Assembly: GCA_001792895.1 (NCBI GenBank)
Contig: MARA01000029.1
Span: 248,001 to 312,000, forward strand
Source: Lentinus brumalis
Lineage: Eukaryota > Basidiomycota > Agaricomycetes > Polyporales > Polyporaceae
Direction of reading: 5' to 3'
Length of the DNA stretch: 64,000 bases
The translations under genes and the position numbers were made by a program. Below are positions 11,523 through 22,886 of this stretch, piece after piece (within the stretch, counting starts at the first letter, position 1; every line of letters begins with the position of its first letter). Below the pieces are notes generated by a model, which did no database searches, was not told the origin of the DNA, and was given only the letters and a program-made list of their open reading frames with translations.

Positions 11523-12258
11523 GGCGTCATATTGTGTTCGCCTGCAAAAGCCCGTGGGGATCATGCGTCCTCACTATTGTGTCCCAACTGAAGCCATCTC
11601 TCCGAATATGAATGCAGCAATAGTTTGATACGGCGGGATTTGCTGGTCGAAGCCGCACGTCACCGTAAGTCAAGGCACCCATAGCAATGCCTCCTCAGAG
11701 CACGCTTCAGGGGCTCCTCGCAGTCGTACGGAGACGTCCTGCACCACAGGTTGTATAATTGGTCCAGTACAGATCGAACAGTCGTGCCTGTAGTAGGTAT
11801 CCATCCTTCGGCGTCCGGTGCTGCGAGTAGGTACAAGATTTGCATCACACAAGTGGTGAGATGCTGACCTGAATTCGTTTTTTTCTTTTCAATAGTCGGA
11901 GCTGGCCTCTCGATCAAACCCACTGGCGTTCCAGAATCTCGAGTGGCAACCTCGAGTGACAGTGGACACAATCGCAACTACTCCGATACCTCATTGATCT
12001 CCTATCAGATCATCCTTGTTCCTGCCATGCGGATGTCCACGACTCTGTACTTACCAGTCATTCGTCTGGCAGCAGGCTCGCGTCGTATCGCCATACTTCA
12101 TGTGAGGGCCAGACGGGGAACTTCGGGAAGGCGATGCCGTCGCGTACCTACCGACCGCACCTCGCCGTGTTGTCCGATTCGTATAAAGCTCCGGGACGTC
12201 GACGATCAACCTGCTCCCCGAGCACCCATTTTCCTCGTGCAGCTCGTATTGTACCGCC
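11523..12258. other. Intergenic region upstream of DUF4246 copy 1
   Basis: No ORF with a recognisable family. It contains the TATA-like box at 12182-12187 that probably serves the next gene. Confidence 0.5.
12182..12187 (+). promoter_or_regulatory. TATA box candidate for DUF4246 copy 1
   Basis: TATAAA within gtataaagc, 72 bp upstream of the ATG at 12259. Position and sequence fit a fungal core promoter; no other support. Confidence 0.45.
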
Positions 12259-13990
12259 ATGACGCAATTCCCTTCCCCGTTCATATTCGCCGAGCGCAAC
12301 CCCATCACGCTGGTTGAGCTCCGCATGCGCCTCTTCTCCGGCAAGATCCGTTCCAAGCCGGACTGGTGGGAGAAGGTCAACGACCCGTCCATCGTCGAGA
12401 AGTGGCGCGAGGAGATGATTCAACATGACCGTGCGCTGGTGGACAAATTGTGGGGAGGCGATGAGCGCTACAAGCACGGAAAGGGCGAGAAGAGGTGGCC
12501 ACGGGAGCCCATCACCCAGGCGCAGGTCGACTACATATTTGACGAACTCAAGTACGAAGCCGCGCGGCGTGACCCCGGCACTGGCACCTTCGTGAGTACT
12601 CGTGTCTTCTGGGAAATCTTCAACTCACGAGCTTTCCACAGGCGACGTCTATCCCCAAGGTGTATGAGTCGAGATCCCTGGTCTCCCCCGATACGAAGGA
12701 GGCGCTCCTTCACGGTGTCACTCGCCTCGAGGACGTACCGGAAGACAAGCGCGACTGGCACCCGGGATCGAACAAGCAAGTGCTGGACCTGGTTCACCCA
12801 TCGCTATACTGCCTCGTTATTGGCGAGTCGTACGTCCGGAAGGAGAACACGAGCGACGGAGACCCATTGGAAGTCATCACGCAGCAGGCCTACATCGCCC
12901 GCCGCCCTGACATGGAGAGCTGCTCTGACCCGCAACGCTACGTCATATCGCAGAAGTACCAGTGGCTCCCCACCGACTTCGCCGTCACCGAGCGCGGGAG
13001 GTCGAGGCTCTTGGGTACATCAACAACCTGCACCCTTCTCACCATGCCGCGCTCTACCCGTCCATCACGTCCGTCCTTGCACGCTTTGTGCCCATGTTCG
13101 AGCGGGTGTTGTCCGACGCCCTGTCCCCAGAGCCTCCGCTGGCCGTACAAGTTGATCCTGAGGCCTGGTACTGCGATGTTCCTGAATTATCGGACGACTA
13201 CACCGAAGAAGAGTACGACACATGGTTGCACGAGTGTCGGTGGCCCATCATCCCCGACCCCGCGCCCTTCCAGCCTCCAACCCTCGAGGACCGCGTCGAA
13301 TACTCCCTCAGGGGACGCAAGGTGCAGGTCATCGTGAAGCTCGCAAACATCGTCCTCACGCCCGAGAACCCGCGGTACGCCGGCGGCGCGTGGCACGTCG
13401 AGGGCATGGCGAACGAGAACATTGTCGCGACGGGGCTGTACTACTACGAATGCGAGGACATCACGGAGTCGCGGCTCGACTTCCGCGTCACGGTCGGGGC
13501 CGAGAGCACCGTGGACATGCAGTACGAGCAATACGACGACCGCGGATACATCGTCGCATATGGGTTCGGGAACGAGCAGGCGCTGAACCAGAACATCGGG
13601 CACGTCGTGGCCGAAGAGGACAAGTGCATCGCGTTCCCCAATATCTACCAGCACCACGTCGATGCGTTCGAGCTCGCGGACCCGACGAAGCCCGGGCACA
13701 GAAAGATTTTGTGCTTCTTCCTGGTCAACCCGGAGACCGAGATTCTGTCCACGACGCACGTCCCGCCGCAACAGGAGGAGTGGTCCATCGACGAGCTTGT
13801 CAAGGCCCCGGCATTACAGAATCTGCCGACGGAGCTCTTCGAGATGGTCACCGAGTACGTCAAGCCCGGAGTGATGTCACGCGAGAAAGCGGAGGAACAC
13901 CGCGCTGGGCTGATGAAGGAGCGCTCAAGCTTCGTCGTCCAGCATAACGAGAAGGTGTATGAGCTCGAATTCAACATGTGTGAGCATTGA
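12259..13990 (+). pseudogene. DUF4246 family protein, copy 1, with a 1-nt frameshift
   Basis: Large fungal family of unknown function. Exon 1 runs 12259-12591 (TLVELRMRLFSGKIRSKPDWW); a 50-nt intron 12592-12641 (gtgagt...cacag) follows; exon 2 continues with WHPGSNKQVLDLVHPSLYC to QWLPTDFAVTERG. In copies 2 and 3 the next codons are G-E/D-V-x-P-LGYINNLHP; here that frame is reached only if one base is added near 12995-12999 (agcgcgggag). Downstream the frame is clean to 13990 and includes WHVEGMANENIVATG and NIYQHHVDAFELADPTKPGH. The H-x-E plus distal H and R pattern resembles 2-oxoglutarate/Fe(II) oxygenases (my inference). The single break in a G run could be an assembly error. Confidence 0.8.
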
Positions 13991-14570
13991 ACCTTTCTAG
14001 TATTCCTAGTGAGTGTACGAGTACCGCATGCGCATAATGTACATTTCAAAGGCCTGTTCCGGAGCCCGCGGTAAGCCGCAGAAAGGCACAGTTCGCCACC
14101 CTCTCTAAGTTGTAAGTCTTCCATCAACGTTGTCAATGTGCACTGACGGTTGCCACTTCTCACTGTACAAAAGGCGGCATTCAATGTGTCATCGTCTATC
14201 GGCTGGACAAATACGGGACCTGTACGTTGCCCAAGCATGCGTGTCCAATCGGCAGTGTGCATACACTCAGGTGAGTATCAGCATGCTCGTGGTACGACAT
14301 CGATGTATTGCTGACCGTCATGTCTGATTACCGGTAGGTCGGAATCGGCCTCGCTGCCAGCGGGAGTCAGTATACCGCTTGTTGCATCACCGCCCGAGAG
14401 CTCGGGACATTCATCCCATGTCACGGTGGTCAACCGATGCACGCAGTTAATATCGAGGCGGCTTCGGGCGGGAGTTCCCCGCCGTTACACCCAGCGCGGT
14501 TTGTACCTGACGTCTACAAAAGGGAGCCATACATCATGGGCCTTCCAATCCACAGTCCTCGAACCTGGTC

Positions 14571-16045
14571 ATGGACCCGGAATTTGCTGAAGCGTTCGCC
14601 CAAAGCCAGGGGTTTGTGGATGTATCCGCCGCTGTCTATGCAACTTCCTCGGGAACTTCGCTGGTCAAGATCGCCCGCGAGCCTAAGGCGCGCGATGCTG
14701 TCCAGGCGTCAGTGCAATATTTCACGGAAAGACTGCCTCCAGGTATGTTCTTATGCCATCACCTCGCACACAGCGGTGAACTCTCACTGATTTATCACCC
14801 TTCTCTCCGGCAGAGTCGACGTATACGGTCGAGGATGAGCAAATCCGGGTCGAGAATGGCGAGATCCGCGTTCGGTGCATCATCCCGACCAGCGATGACC
14901 AGTCAGCGACTTTCCCTGTGATGGTCTGGTTCCACGGCGGAGGTAGGTAACCACCCTTGCGTTCCCTACGCGAACAAGCTTCACCATAGTGACACGATCT
15001 GCCATCTGACACGCACCTCCACAGGGTTGATCGTAGGTGATCTTGACCAAGACGATGATGCCTTCCTCCGCCGGCTGTCTGTGGAATTGCAGATCGCTGT
15101 CGTCAACGTCGAGTACAGGTGCGGGGTCATTTGACGGAATAAGTCTCTTTCAACACTCTTGTTGGGACGCTCAAGGATTATTACAGGCTGGCACCTGAGC
15201 ACCCGTTCCCGACTGGCCTGAACGACTCGTACGCTGCGCTCAAATGGGTGCGCAATCAGTATGTCTCGAAAATATTCGCATCGTACTCACATCATCGCGC
15301 AGACTGCTGGAATGGCCTCCTCCTTGCGTATCTCCCTCCAGAAGGGCTTCATCGTCGGCGGAGACTCCGCCGGGGCTAACCTCGCCACAGTATGCGCGAT
15401 GCTCGCTCGCGACGACCCCTTCTTCGCCAGTCACCCGATTACGGGGCAGCTCATCCGTGAGCCCTCCGTCATCCACCCGGATGCCTGTCCAGAGAAGTGA
15501 GCTACCACGGTGCTGCTTCATGCTGCTCACCTGCTCACGCACGCGGCGCCCATAGGTATAAATCCGAGCTGCGCTCCACGGAGGAGTTCAGGGACGGGCC
15601 GCTCCTTACGCGCGACATTCTCATGCAGTGCCGAGGTCAGTGCTCACCGTCCTCCGGAGTCGGAGTATCTGCGCTGACACAGAAACCACCCTCATGCAGC
15701 ACTGCTCAACCCTCCGCCAGACGATCCCCGTATCTCGCCCCTGCTCTTCCGCTCTCACGCTGGAATAGCCCCTGCGTTCATCACCTACAACGGCAGAGAT
15801 CCACTACGCGACGACGCGCGGCTCTGGGCGAAAGTGCTGCGCGAGGTCGGGGTGAAAGTCAAGACCGAGTGGTACGTTTCCGTCTTCGTTCAACGCTTCG
15901 GATTCCCCGTAGCTGACTTAGACTGTGTAGCTACCCAGGTGTTCCTCATGGGTTCTACTACTCGTTCCCGACCATCTCGCTCGCTAGGAGAGTGGACCAG
16001 GACACGAGGGAGGGATTGCGATGGCTGTTGACTGGGGCGCGTTGA
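14571..16045 (+). CDS. Alpha/beta-hydrolase-3 (HSL-type) esterase, copy 1
   Basis: Predicted carboxylic-ester hydrolase of the hormone-sensitive-lipase group. The start ATG 14571 gives MDPEFAEAFAQSQGF. Small introns (for example gtatgttctt...cggcag, gtaggtaacc...ccacag, gtgcggggtc...ttacag) join exons reading VMVWFHGGG (oxyanion loop), AVVNVEYR-LAPEHPFPTGL, GFIVGGDSAGANLA (nucleophile Ser in GDSAG), DPLRDDARLW (acid) and YPGVPHGFYYSFP (catalytic His), ending REGLRWLLTGAR. All catalytic parts are present and no frameshift is needed. It follows F-box copy 1 and DUF4246 copy 1. No signal peptide is seen, so it is probably intracellular. Substrate unknown. Confidence 0.85.
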
Positions 16046-16410
16046 TTAGGCGCATTGGCTTCTTCAAGGTCAAGGGCTCTGCATCCCTCACCTCGCCATG
16101 GCCCACCTGCGAGGCCCCACGTCGGTGCGAGCGAATGGCCACGATATCTAGAAACAACCTGCAGAGTCCGAGTCCATATGAACAAAACGCAGTACCTACG
16201 TAGCAACTCGATAACTATGGATTACAGCAAGCACGAGAAATCAGAATGACGGACGACGAACAATCGATGCATAGACTGGGAGAGAGAGAAAGCACGCCGG
16301 ACAGAAAGGACTATGAGCAAAACCGAAACCAAGAGGATAAAGTAGACTCAACGCGACAGGACCCCGCCTCCCTCACTCCTGACCTCCCTCACTCTCTCTC
16401 CGGCCTGCAA

Positions 16411-18731
16411 TCATCGCGCGACGCCATACTCGCTATCTCCACTGGGCCTCGCGCTCGAATACGCCCCAGCCCCATACCCAAACCCAGGTCCACCCGCGCC
16501 CCTCAGCCCAACACCCGCCATACCCGCCTCCGAATGCGCATTGTAGACCCCATGTCCGCCCGAACTCGAAGACGTCGTCGTCGTCGACTGCGCCCCGCCC
16601 TCGTACGAATACGGCGCTAACCTGACGTTCTCGTCGTAGCTCGCCCGCGGCGCACGCACAGCGGACATGGACATCGACTCACCCGGAGCGCCGGCCCTGG
16701 GCGCAGAGAGACCCGTGTTAACGCGCTGCGCCTGCATCTGCATCTGGCTCGACGTCGAGCTCGCGTACCCGTTGCTGCTCCCGCGCGTGTCCGGCCGCGG
16801 GTGCAGCCCGAACGCCTGCCCAAAGTCCATCTTCGTCGCCTTGCCCATTTCGTCCGTGACGGGGATGCGCGGGCCGTGCGTGCCGGGCTTCCCGCGGGCG
16901 TAGTCGATGAAGAACTTGATCGAGCCTGCAATTTCGTGCGCAAAGTCCGCTGTGGGGCACGTATGTGAGCACGCGACGGAGCGATACGTGCGACGCGACG
17001 TACAGTAATTGATGCTATCCCAGAGGGCGCGCCATGCGCCGTGCCGAGTGGCGCCCTTGACCTTCGTGTACTCCTTCCACGAGTACGCGTACATCATGAA
17101 TGCGGAGAAGATGACCATCTCGATGCAGATCGCGAGCGCGTTCAGGCCGTCCGCGATGTTCGTCTCCGTCCAGTACTGCGTCTCATGGATCACACGGCCC
17201 TCGAGCGCATCGAACTGACGCGAGGACGGGTCAGCGTGAGCGAGAGCATGCATCCGAGCCAGCAGCACGTACCACAAGCGACTGGTAGAACGTGAACATG
17301 ACGATGAGCTTGATGGACAGGAACTTCGCGAGCGGCTTGCGGCCCTTGAGCTCCTCCTTCGTGAGCCCGTAGAAGACGAGCAGGCCGTACAGCGCGATCG
17401 TGATGCTCACGCCGTCGATCACGCTGATGTAGGCGTGTGCGGTCTTGAAGCTCCACGGCCCCGACTCGCACAGCACGCCGTAGTGTTCGCAGACGATGCC
17501 CGCGATCGACAGAGCTGCACACAGCGTGAGGATGATGTGTGTGCCGAGCATCTTACTGGGACTCACCAGGTCGAAGGATGACGTATTGCAGTACGGACCA
17601 CTGTGATCTGCGTCAGCCTTGGCCGGTGAGTATGCAGGGTCCGCGTACCTTGACCGTGTACATGAAGTATGCCTGCGACGAAAGGTCAGCGTGCTGCAGA
17701 AGGACGGGCGATGTATGCGTACCTTTGTCGGACGATATCTCCAACAGCAGAATGGCATGGGCAGGCTGGACTTGTCTTTCCGTACGATCGCGTTGTCGAC
17801 AACGTGCCCTGTTGCAGTAGCCGCGACGTATTCAATGAGTAGGAGGCTGAGCAACAACAGTGTCATCAGCTATGCACACGGCGCGAGACACATGCACCTA
17901 CAGGAAAGCACTGAGCGTCACGGACTGCAGCGTCGTCGTCAGCATCGCCAGACGAGAGTCCATTGCACCACGGCTTATGTCAACTCACCTCGTAAGCTAA
18001 AATGATGCAACCGGTCAGATAGCGATCTGACAACTCATGTGGCGTAGTACTTACCGGTCTCGATGAAGTCATAGTATGTGTAACTCCGGAAGTAGCGGTA
18101 GGAGAAGAAGGAGATGATGGCGTAGACGGCGGGCATGTACAATATTCGGAGGCTGCAAACACCAAATCGATGTCAGCGAGCTGTTCGAATGAAACACGTC
18201 TCGAGGAAAGACAGAGTAGACAGAGAAGTGCATGTGGCGGAGACATCTCTCTATGGTGCGCGACAAGGGGTACAGCGTTGCAGGGCTTTCGGGCAGAAAG
18301 CTGAACATGTGCCGAAGTTCGCTCGCCTTGAGAGCAGTTGCGAGGGCCCGGGGAGAGGTTGCCACAAGAGACCGGATACGAGACAGGCCAGGGGTAAGCT
18401 GGACGTACATTTGTCGTTGCTCGCCAGGATTTGTGTAGTTTCTGCGCATACATGAGCCTCATCACAGCTGTTATACGAGGTGTTGAACGACGTACCGACA
18501 GTGGAAAGTGACGTTGATCGCGGTGAGGAGGAGGGTCTACCACATCCGGCTCAGCTCTGCCTCGCGGGGTGCTGCAACGAACGGGCCACTTACCACAATT
18601 GCGCACACGCCCGCTATGAGCCACCCAATCTTGTGTGCATCCCAGTCTATGCCGTCCGAGGACCAGAACCCGGACTGGTCGATCACGGCCTGGTTGTCGG
18701 AGGGACAGAGGGTGTTGTTGGTGGTCGACAT
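16411..18731 (-). CDS. TMEM184/DUF300 (organic solute transporter alpha-like) membrane protein
   Basis: Multi-pass membrane protein of the Solute_trans_a family. The start ATG at 18731 gives MSTTNNTLCPSDNQAVIDQ, then the first helix KIGWLIAGVCAIV. Further exons on the minus strand read YAIISFFSYRYFRSYTYYDF, LLSLLLIEYVA, MLGTHIILTLCAALSIAGIV, ISVIDGVSITIALYGLLVFY, FLSIKLIVMFTFYQSLV, and ETNIADGLNALAICIEMVIF, all typical of the family. The C-terminal tail (about 150 residues from DFAHEIAGSIKFFIDYARG) is Ser/Gly/Ala-rich and probably cytosolic. Several ~50-90 nt introns separate the exons, so borders are approximate. Ends convergently with esterase copy 1. Role in fungi is poorly known. Confidence 0.85.
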
Positions 18732-19700
18732 GCTGGAGCGTAGACTCAGAGGATGTCGCCGATAGCCCAGCGGTCGTCGCACGTCGTGAGGGTCGCAAAG
18801 CCAGGCGAGATGAGAGTAGAAAGGAAAGGGAAAGAGTGGATATATGCGCCGGTGTAGCCCCCAGCCCGGCGCAGAGTGAAGGATGACTTATGGCGGTGTG
18901 AACTCAACGCCAGGACCGTGCCTTGTCCACCGCCTGCGCATCCGGCGCTTCGCTGCTCGCGTAGGCGCCTCGCCTCCGACGGTGCGCTGTTGCCAACCGT
19001 CACCATCCTCTGCTGATTATTCTCGCTTGTTCTTGTCCTGCAGCCTTTCTCCTCGACATCTGTCCTCTCGCGCTGCTCTTTGTTGCTTCAAGTCCCCTGC
19101 TTGTCGTGCGCGCCGCTCGTATATATTCTTGACGCTGCTGCCCTGTTGTCGACTGCGGACGGGATGGCTCGCTCCGCCTCGGTCATCCTGTATGACAACA
19201 CGCAAGTCGGAACTACTGCTTCAGGTGCTGCCTCAATGCTAGCATACGGCTGCTGGAGCACTATCTGCGTGGCCGAACCTAATGCCGAACCAGCATGGTT
19301 CGCGCGACTCGGAGTCGCAGCCCCACGGCGTGGTGGTTAGGTGAGCAGCCCCGCATTCCTCTCAAACACCTATCCGATCCCGCAGGCACCGAGGCAGAAT
19401 GGGTATGACGCTCGTTCATAGCCGGCCCATCAGAGAAAGGCCCGCGCGTTGTTGAAATGTATCATACGGTGCGAGGATGTGGTTCGAGCGGAGGCCATAC
19501 TATTACACATATTGCAGAAATGCTAGTCGTTCACCATGCAGAATCCGGTCGCGGTATCCTCCCCGCTACAATCATGGTATGCGCCATACCTCGCAGCCCT
19601 CAAACATCCATACAGTACCCAGTTCCCGTCCAGAGTAACGACGAACGCCCGCCGCGGTCGCCCCCGACGACGATGACGACGACGATTCACCATCTCAAGT
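18732..19700. other. Promoter side of the TMEM184 gene and intergenic DNA
   Basis: A gatatat stretch near 18838-18845 lies about 110 bp upstream of the TMEM184 start and may be its TATA element. The rest (to 19700) contains no frame I can assign. Confidence 0.4.
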
Positions 19701-20564
19701 CTACCCACGCCGGCCCTTCCCAGTGGGCACGACAGCCGTCGACGTCGGGACCAGCGCGCCCGTCATCGGGGCGAAGAACATCGGCATGGCCATCGGGATC
19801 CCCATCGCCGCCATCGCAGGCGCCTACCCAGGCAGCCCAGTACCAGTACCAGTACCAGTTCAGCGTCCGTGCACCATACAGCCCAGAGCTTGAGAGCACT
19901 CACCTGCGCGGGCTGAGGATGAGGTTGCGGGGACCGCTGGCGAGGCATCTGCGGCGCCCTCGGCGTATACCCGTTCCCATTCCCATTCCCGTTCCCATTC
20001 CCGTTCCCATTACCACTGCCAGCACTGTTGCCCTGCGAGCGGCGGCGCTCGTTGCTCGGCCTGTTCTGGTTCTGGTTCTGGTTCTGGTGGTTATTCTGGC
20101 CGCCGTGGTTATGCTGTCCCCCATTACTCTGCCCCGCGGACGCCCCTGCTGGTTCTGCGGGTGCCCGCGAGCGCCCCCGTTCCCGCCGCCTCCACCTCCG
20201 CCTCCACCATTCCCGTTCCCGTTTCCGTTCCCAGTCCTCGTCTAAGCACGCGAGTGATCAAGCCTTAGCTGGTGCACTACATATATGCGCCGCCCCAGCA
20301 CCAAAGCATAGGACACACCTGCGTCTGCGGCTTCCCGCGCGCCCCCGGTTTCGCGCCCCCGTTCCCTCCGCCGTTCCCGTTCCCGTTCCCGAGAGCAAGC
20401 GTGCGTGCGCCCGAGTTCGACTGGGAGCTCGCGTCCATGTTCAGGTGCAGCGTGATCGTCGTGTTCGTGTTCGTGCTCGCGCTCGTGCTCGTGCCGGTGT
20501 TCGTGCGGCTCACGGCGGGCGCGCCCGTCCGGGGCTTGTTCGCGTGCGTCCGAGTCGTCGACAT
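19701..20564 (-). CDS. Hypothetical low-complexity Asn/Gln/Gly-rich protein
   Basis: Three minus-strand pieces with good splice signals can be joined: 20564 to about 20321 (starts MSTTRTHANKPRTG), then about 20249 to 19895 (NNHQNQNQNQNRPSNERR, a GN repeat tract, SPQPHPQPAQ before gtgagt), then about 19812 to 19701 (APAMAAMGIPMAMPMFFAPM ... GKGRRG stop). The reading frame of the middle exon is uncertain, because two frames are open through the repeats. I do not recognise a domain. Such composition is common in fungal RNA-binding or transcription-related proteins, but nothing here proves that. It may also be a chance open frame over simple repeats. Confidence 0.4.
19973..20011. repeat. Simple repeat (cccgtt/cccatt hexamers)
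   Basis: About six copies of ttcccattcccg-type hexamers. On the minus strand they encode alternating Gly-Asn in the hypothetical protein; a related gttctg hexamer array lies at about 20063-20092. Confidence 0.75.
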
Positions 20565-20576
20565 CGCGGGCTGGGG

Positions 20577-20617
20577 CTGGTGCTGGTGCTGGTGCTGGTG
20601 CTGGTGCTGGTGCTGGG
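20577..20617. repeat. Microsatellite (tggtgc)n
   Basis: Six to seven copies of the hexamer tggtgc/tgctgg. In one minus-strand frame it reads as an Ala-Pro run. It sits just upstream of the probable start of the low-complexity gene. Confidence 0.85.
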
Positions 20618-20779
20618 GCAGGGGAGAGTGCAGACGGGCACACAGTCCGGATCTGCGCGGGGCAGCGGAGGACGGGGAGGGAAAGAGGGAAAGAGGGAGG
20701 GAGGGAGAGTGAGAGTGGGGGCGTTCGCTGAGTCGACCCTGCAGCTGGACTCTTAAGCTTATCGGGCGTGGCTGGCAAT

Positions 20780-21669
20780 GGCCCTGGGGAGTCGCAGGAG
20801 GGTGCTACGGTCTACCGCAGCACGCTCCTGTGCGGCTGCAGAATACAGTATGTGGCTTCCCGGCCGTCACGCGATGGCGTTTGGGTGGTCCTTCGACTTC
20901 GTTTTGGCTGCGTCGGTGTGCTCGTGCCGTGAGTACTGAGTGCCAGCTGTACAGAGCGGACGAGCCCCTGATGAGTACGTTCTTCGTTTGGCAAATCTGT
21001 GTACCACCGCGCACGGACGACGGACGCTGATTCCATGTGTATGGAATTGTGTTGAGGCCCAAGCTCGAGCTCACGCTTGCGAAGACGTCGGCAAGCTTGT
21101 TGCGGGCAGACGTCGCTGTGAGTTGTCCATGCGTGCGACTTCCGTCGGCGCAGGTCAGCAGTTGGGTGACATTTGTCGGAGGGCGCACGATGCGGTCGGA
21201 CGTATCCGCGAGTGGGCCCTTGGATTGGTCAAGGACGTCGATGCGTACGCTTCCTGGTCAGCGCCATAGATTTGTAGCAGTGGTTACCATTTCATGTCCC
21301 AGCCGCACACAGTGCTCGTAGTCGCACGGACTATGACTGTCTTAGCACAGGGCGTCCTCAGGCTCTACGCTCCGTGCTAGCACAATGCACATGTTGAATT
21401 CGATCTCAATACACCCGCTCATTGGGCTGCACGACGAAGCCCGATCGCTCCTTCGAGCTCTGCGCGTGTGCCGGCGCCTTCTCGCGCAACATCACCCCAA
21501 GCCTTCACGTACTCAGTGACCATCTCGGTGATGTGCCGGGAGGCCTCCTAAGTAATCGCTTAGTAACCTATTCGGGAAGTTCTAACCACTCCATGTCTTC
21601 GTCCTCGTCCTCCCTAGCATAGCCCAACTCTGCAGAAATTGTCACCCAGTTAGACTGCTAGTTAGACTG
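20780..21669. other. Intergenic, nothing recognised
   Basis: Short frames only, on both strands, without family motifs. A short duplication (tagactgct) precedes the next gene's 3' end at 21650-21671. Confidence 0.4.
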
Positions 21670-22886
21670 CTATTGTGTATGAGCCAAGATTGAACGACTC
21701 AACGCACCCGTCACGACGTCCATCTCGATGGTCCCGCGTTTCATGAAGCGGGGCAGCAACTTCTCGGCCATTCGCAGCCGCCTCTCCACATCTACAGTGT
21801 TGTCGTGCAGGATGATCTTCAGGCGACGAATGCTCTCAAGATGCTTGCGCGAGAGCAAGTCATCGAGACCTTGGCGAGCGCAGACCTCCAGCCCATCGTG
21901 GTCGGAGAAATCCAGCACGAGCTCCTCAAGGTGCGCAGAGCGAACTTCGCCGAGCACGTTTTCCAGCCAGGGGTACTCAAGCACGACAAATTCGATCACC
22001 AGGGTGCGCAAGTCCAAAAAAGTGGAGAGCGCTGCAGTGGCCAGGCAGTTCCCTGTGTAAGCAACGTGGTTTGAGAAAGTACTAGACACTGGCCGCCTCA
22101 CCTGCAAAGTTGTGGGTCCTGGGGCATCCCACAAAGATCCGATCGACAGCTTCCGAATGGACGTTCCCAAGAACGGAAGAAATTGATCTTCATCATAGAT
22201 TTGCAGCATCTGACACCCGTAGAGGTAAACAATGAAATGGGTACGGTGGCCGGCACCTAGCGAGTGTGCGCACGTACCTCTACCACCGTCAGGTGCTGAC
22301 AGTGACTGGGAAATTCAGATGGATCTATTTCGCCCCGGTCGGTCCATGCCGTCTCAGAGACACGCAGTTCCTGCAGGAGCGGGAACGACCACACGAGCCG
22401 CACGAGTTCCTCGAGAGTGTCGGAGGCATAGTAATCGATATGGAGCATGCGCAGCTGCGTGCACGTTGTCCACTCCCTCATGAAGTCCTTCTGGACGTCG
22501 ATTTCCGCAGTCTCCCCATCCATGCAGCACGCGAACCTGAGCCCCTGCAGCGACATCAGGCCTCCGATGAGATGTGTGGGGAACGGCACGTCTTGCATGT
22601 CAGAAGGCTGTTGGTCCCAGTCCTCCTCATCGAACCAAAACTCGAGGCGTTTGACAAGTCGGCAGAGATTCGGAGATTGTTCGAGGGTCCGAGCAAAGAG
22701 CCGCATCGAGTCGAACAGGCGTAGCTCGACGTGCTTGTATAGCTGATACTGTGCTCGCGGGAGCCAGCTCTGACATGTCAGGGCGCACGCCAGAAGGTCT
22801 GCATAGTGTTTTGAAGGACCCTCTATGCAATCCGGCGCGACATAATCGATGACGTGGTCAGACAGCTCTTGTGGAAAGGGGCGCAT
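21670..22886 (-). CDS. F-box/LRR-type protein (F-box copy 2)
   Basis: The first ATG in frame is at 22886, giving MRPFPQELSDHVIDYVAPD (F-box start) followed by HYADLLACALTCQSWLPRAQ. An intron of about 50 nt near 22206-22256 (gtacgtgcgc...gtgtcag) joins to MLQIYDEDQFLPFLGTS; a second (gtgaggcggc...cacag, near 22053-22102) joins to TAALSTFLDLRTLVIEF. LRR-like text continues to KLLPRFMKRGTIEMDVV. Stop at 21670. It is clearly paralogous to the gene at 41509. Predicted SCF substrate receptor; target unknown. It reads cleanly, so it serves as the reference for its damaged paralogue. Confidence 0.75.
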
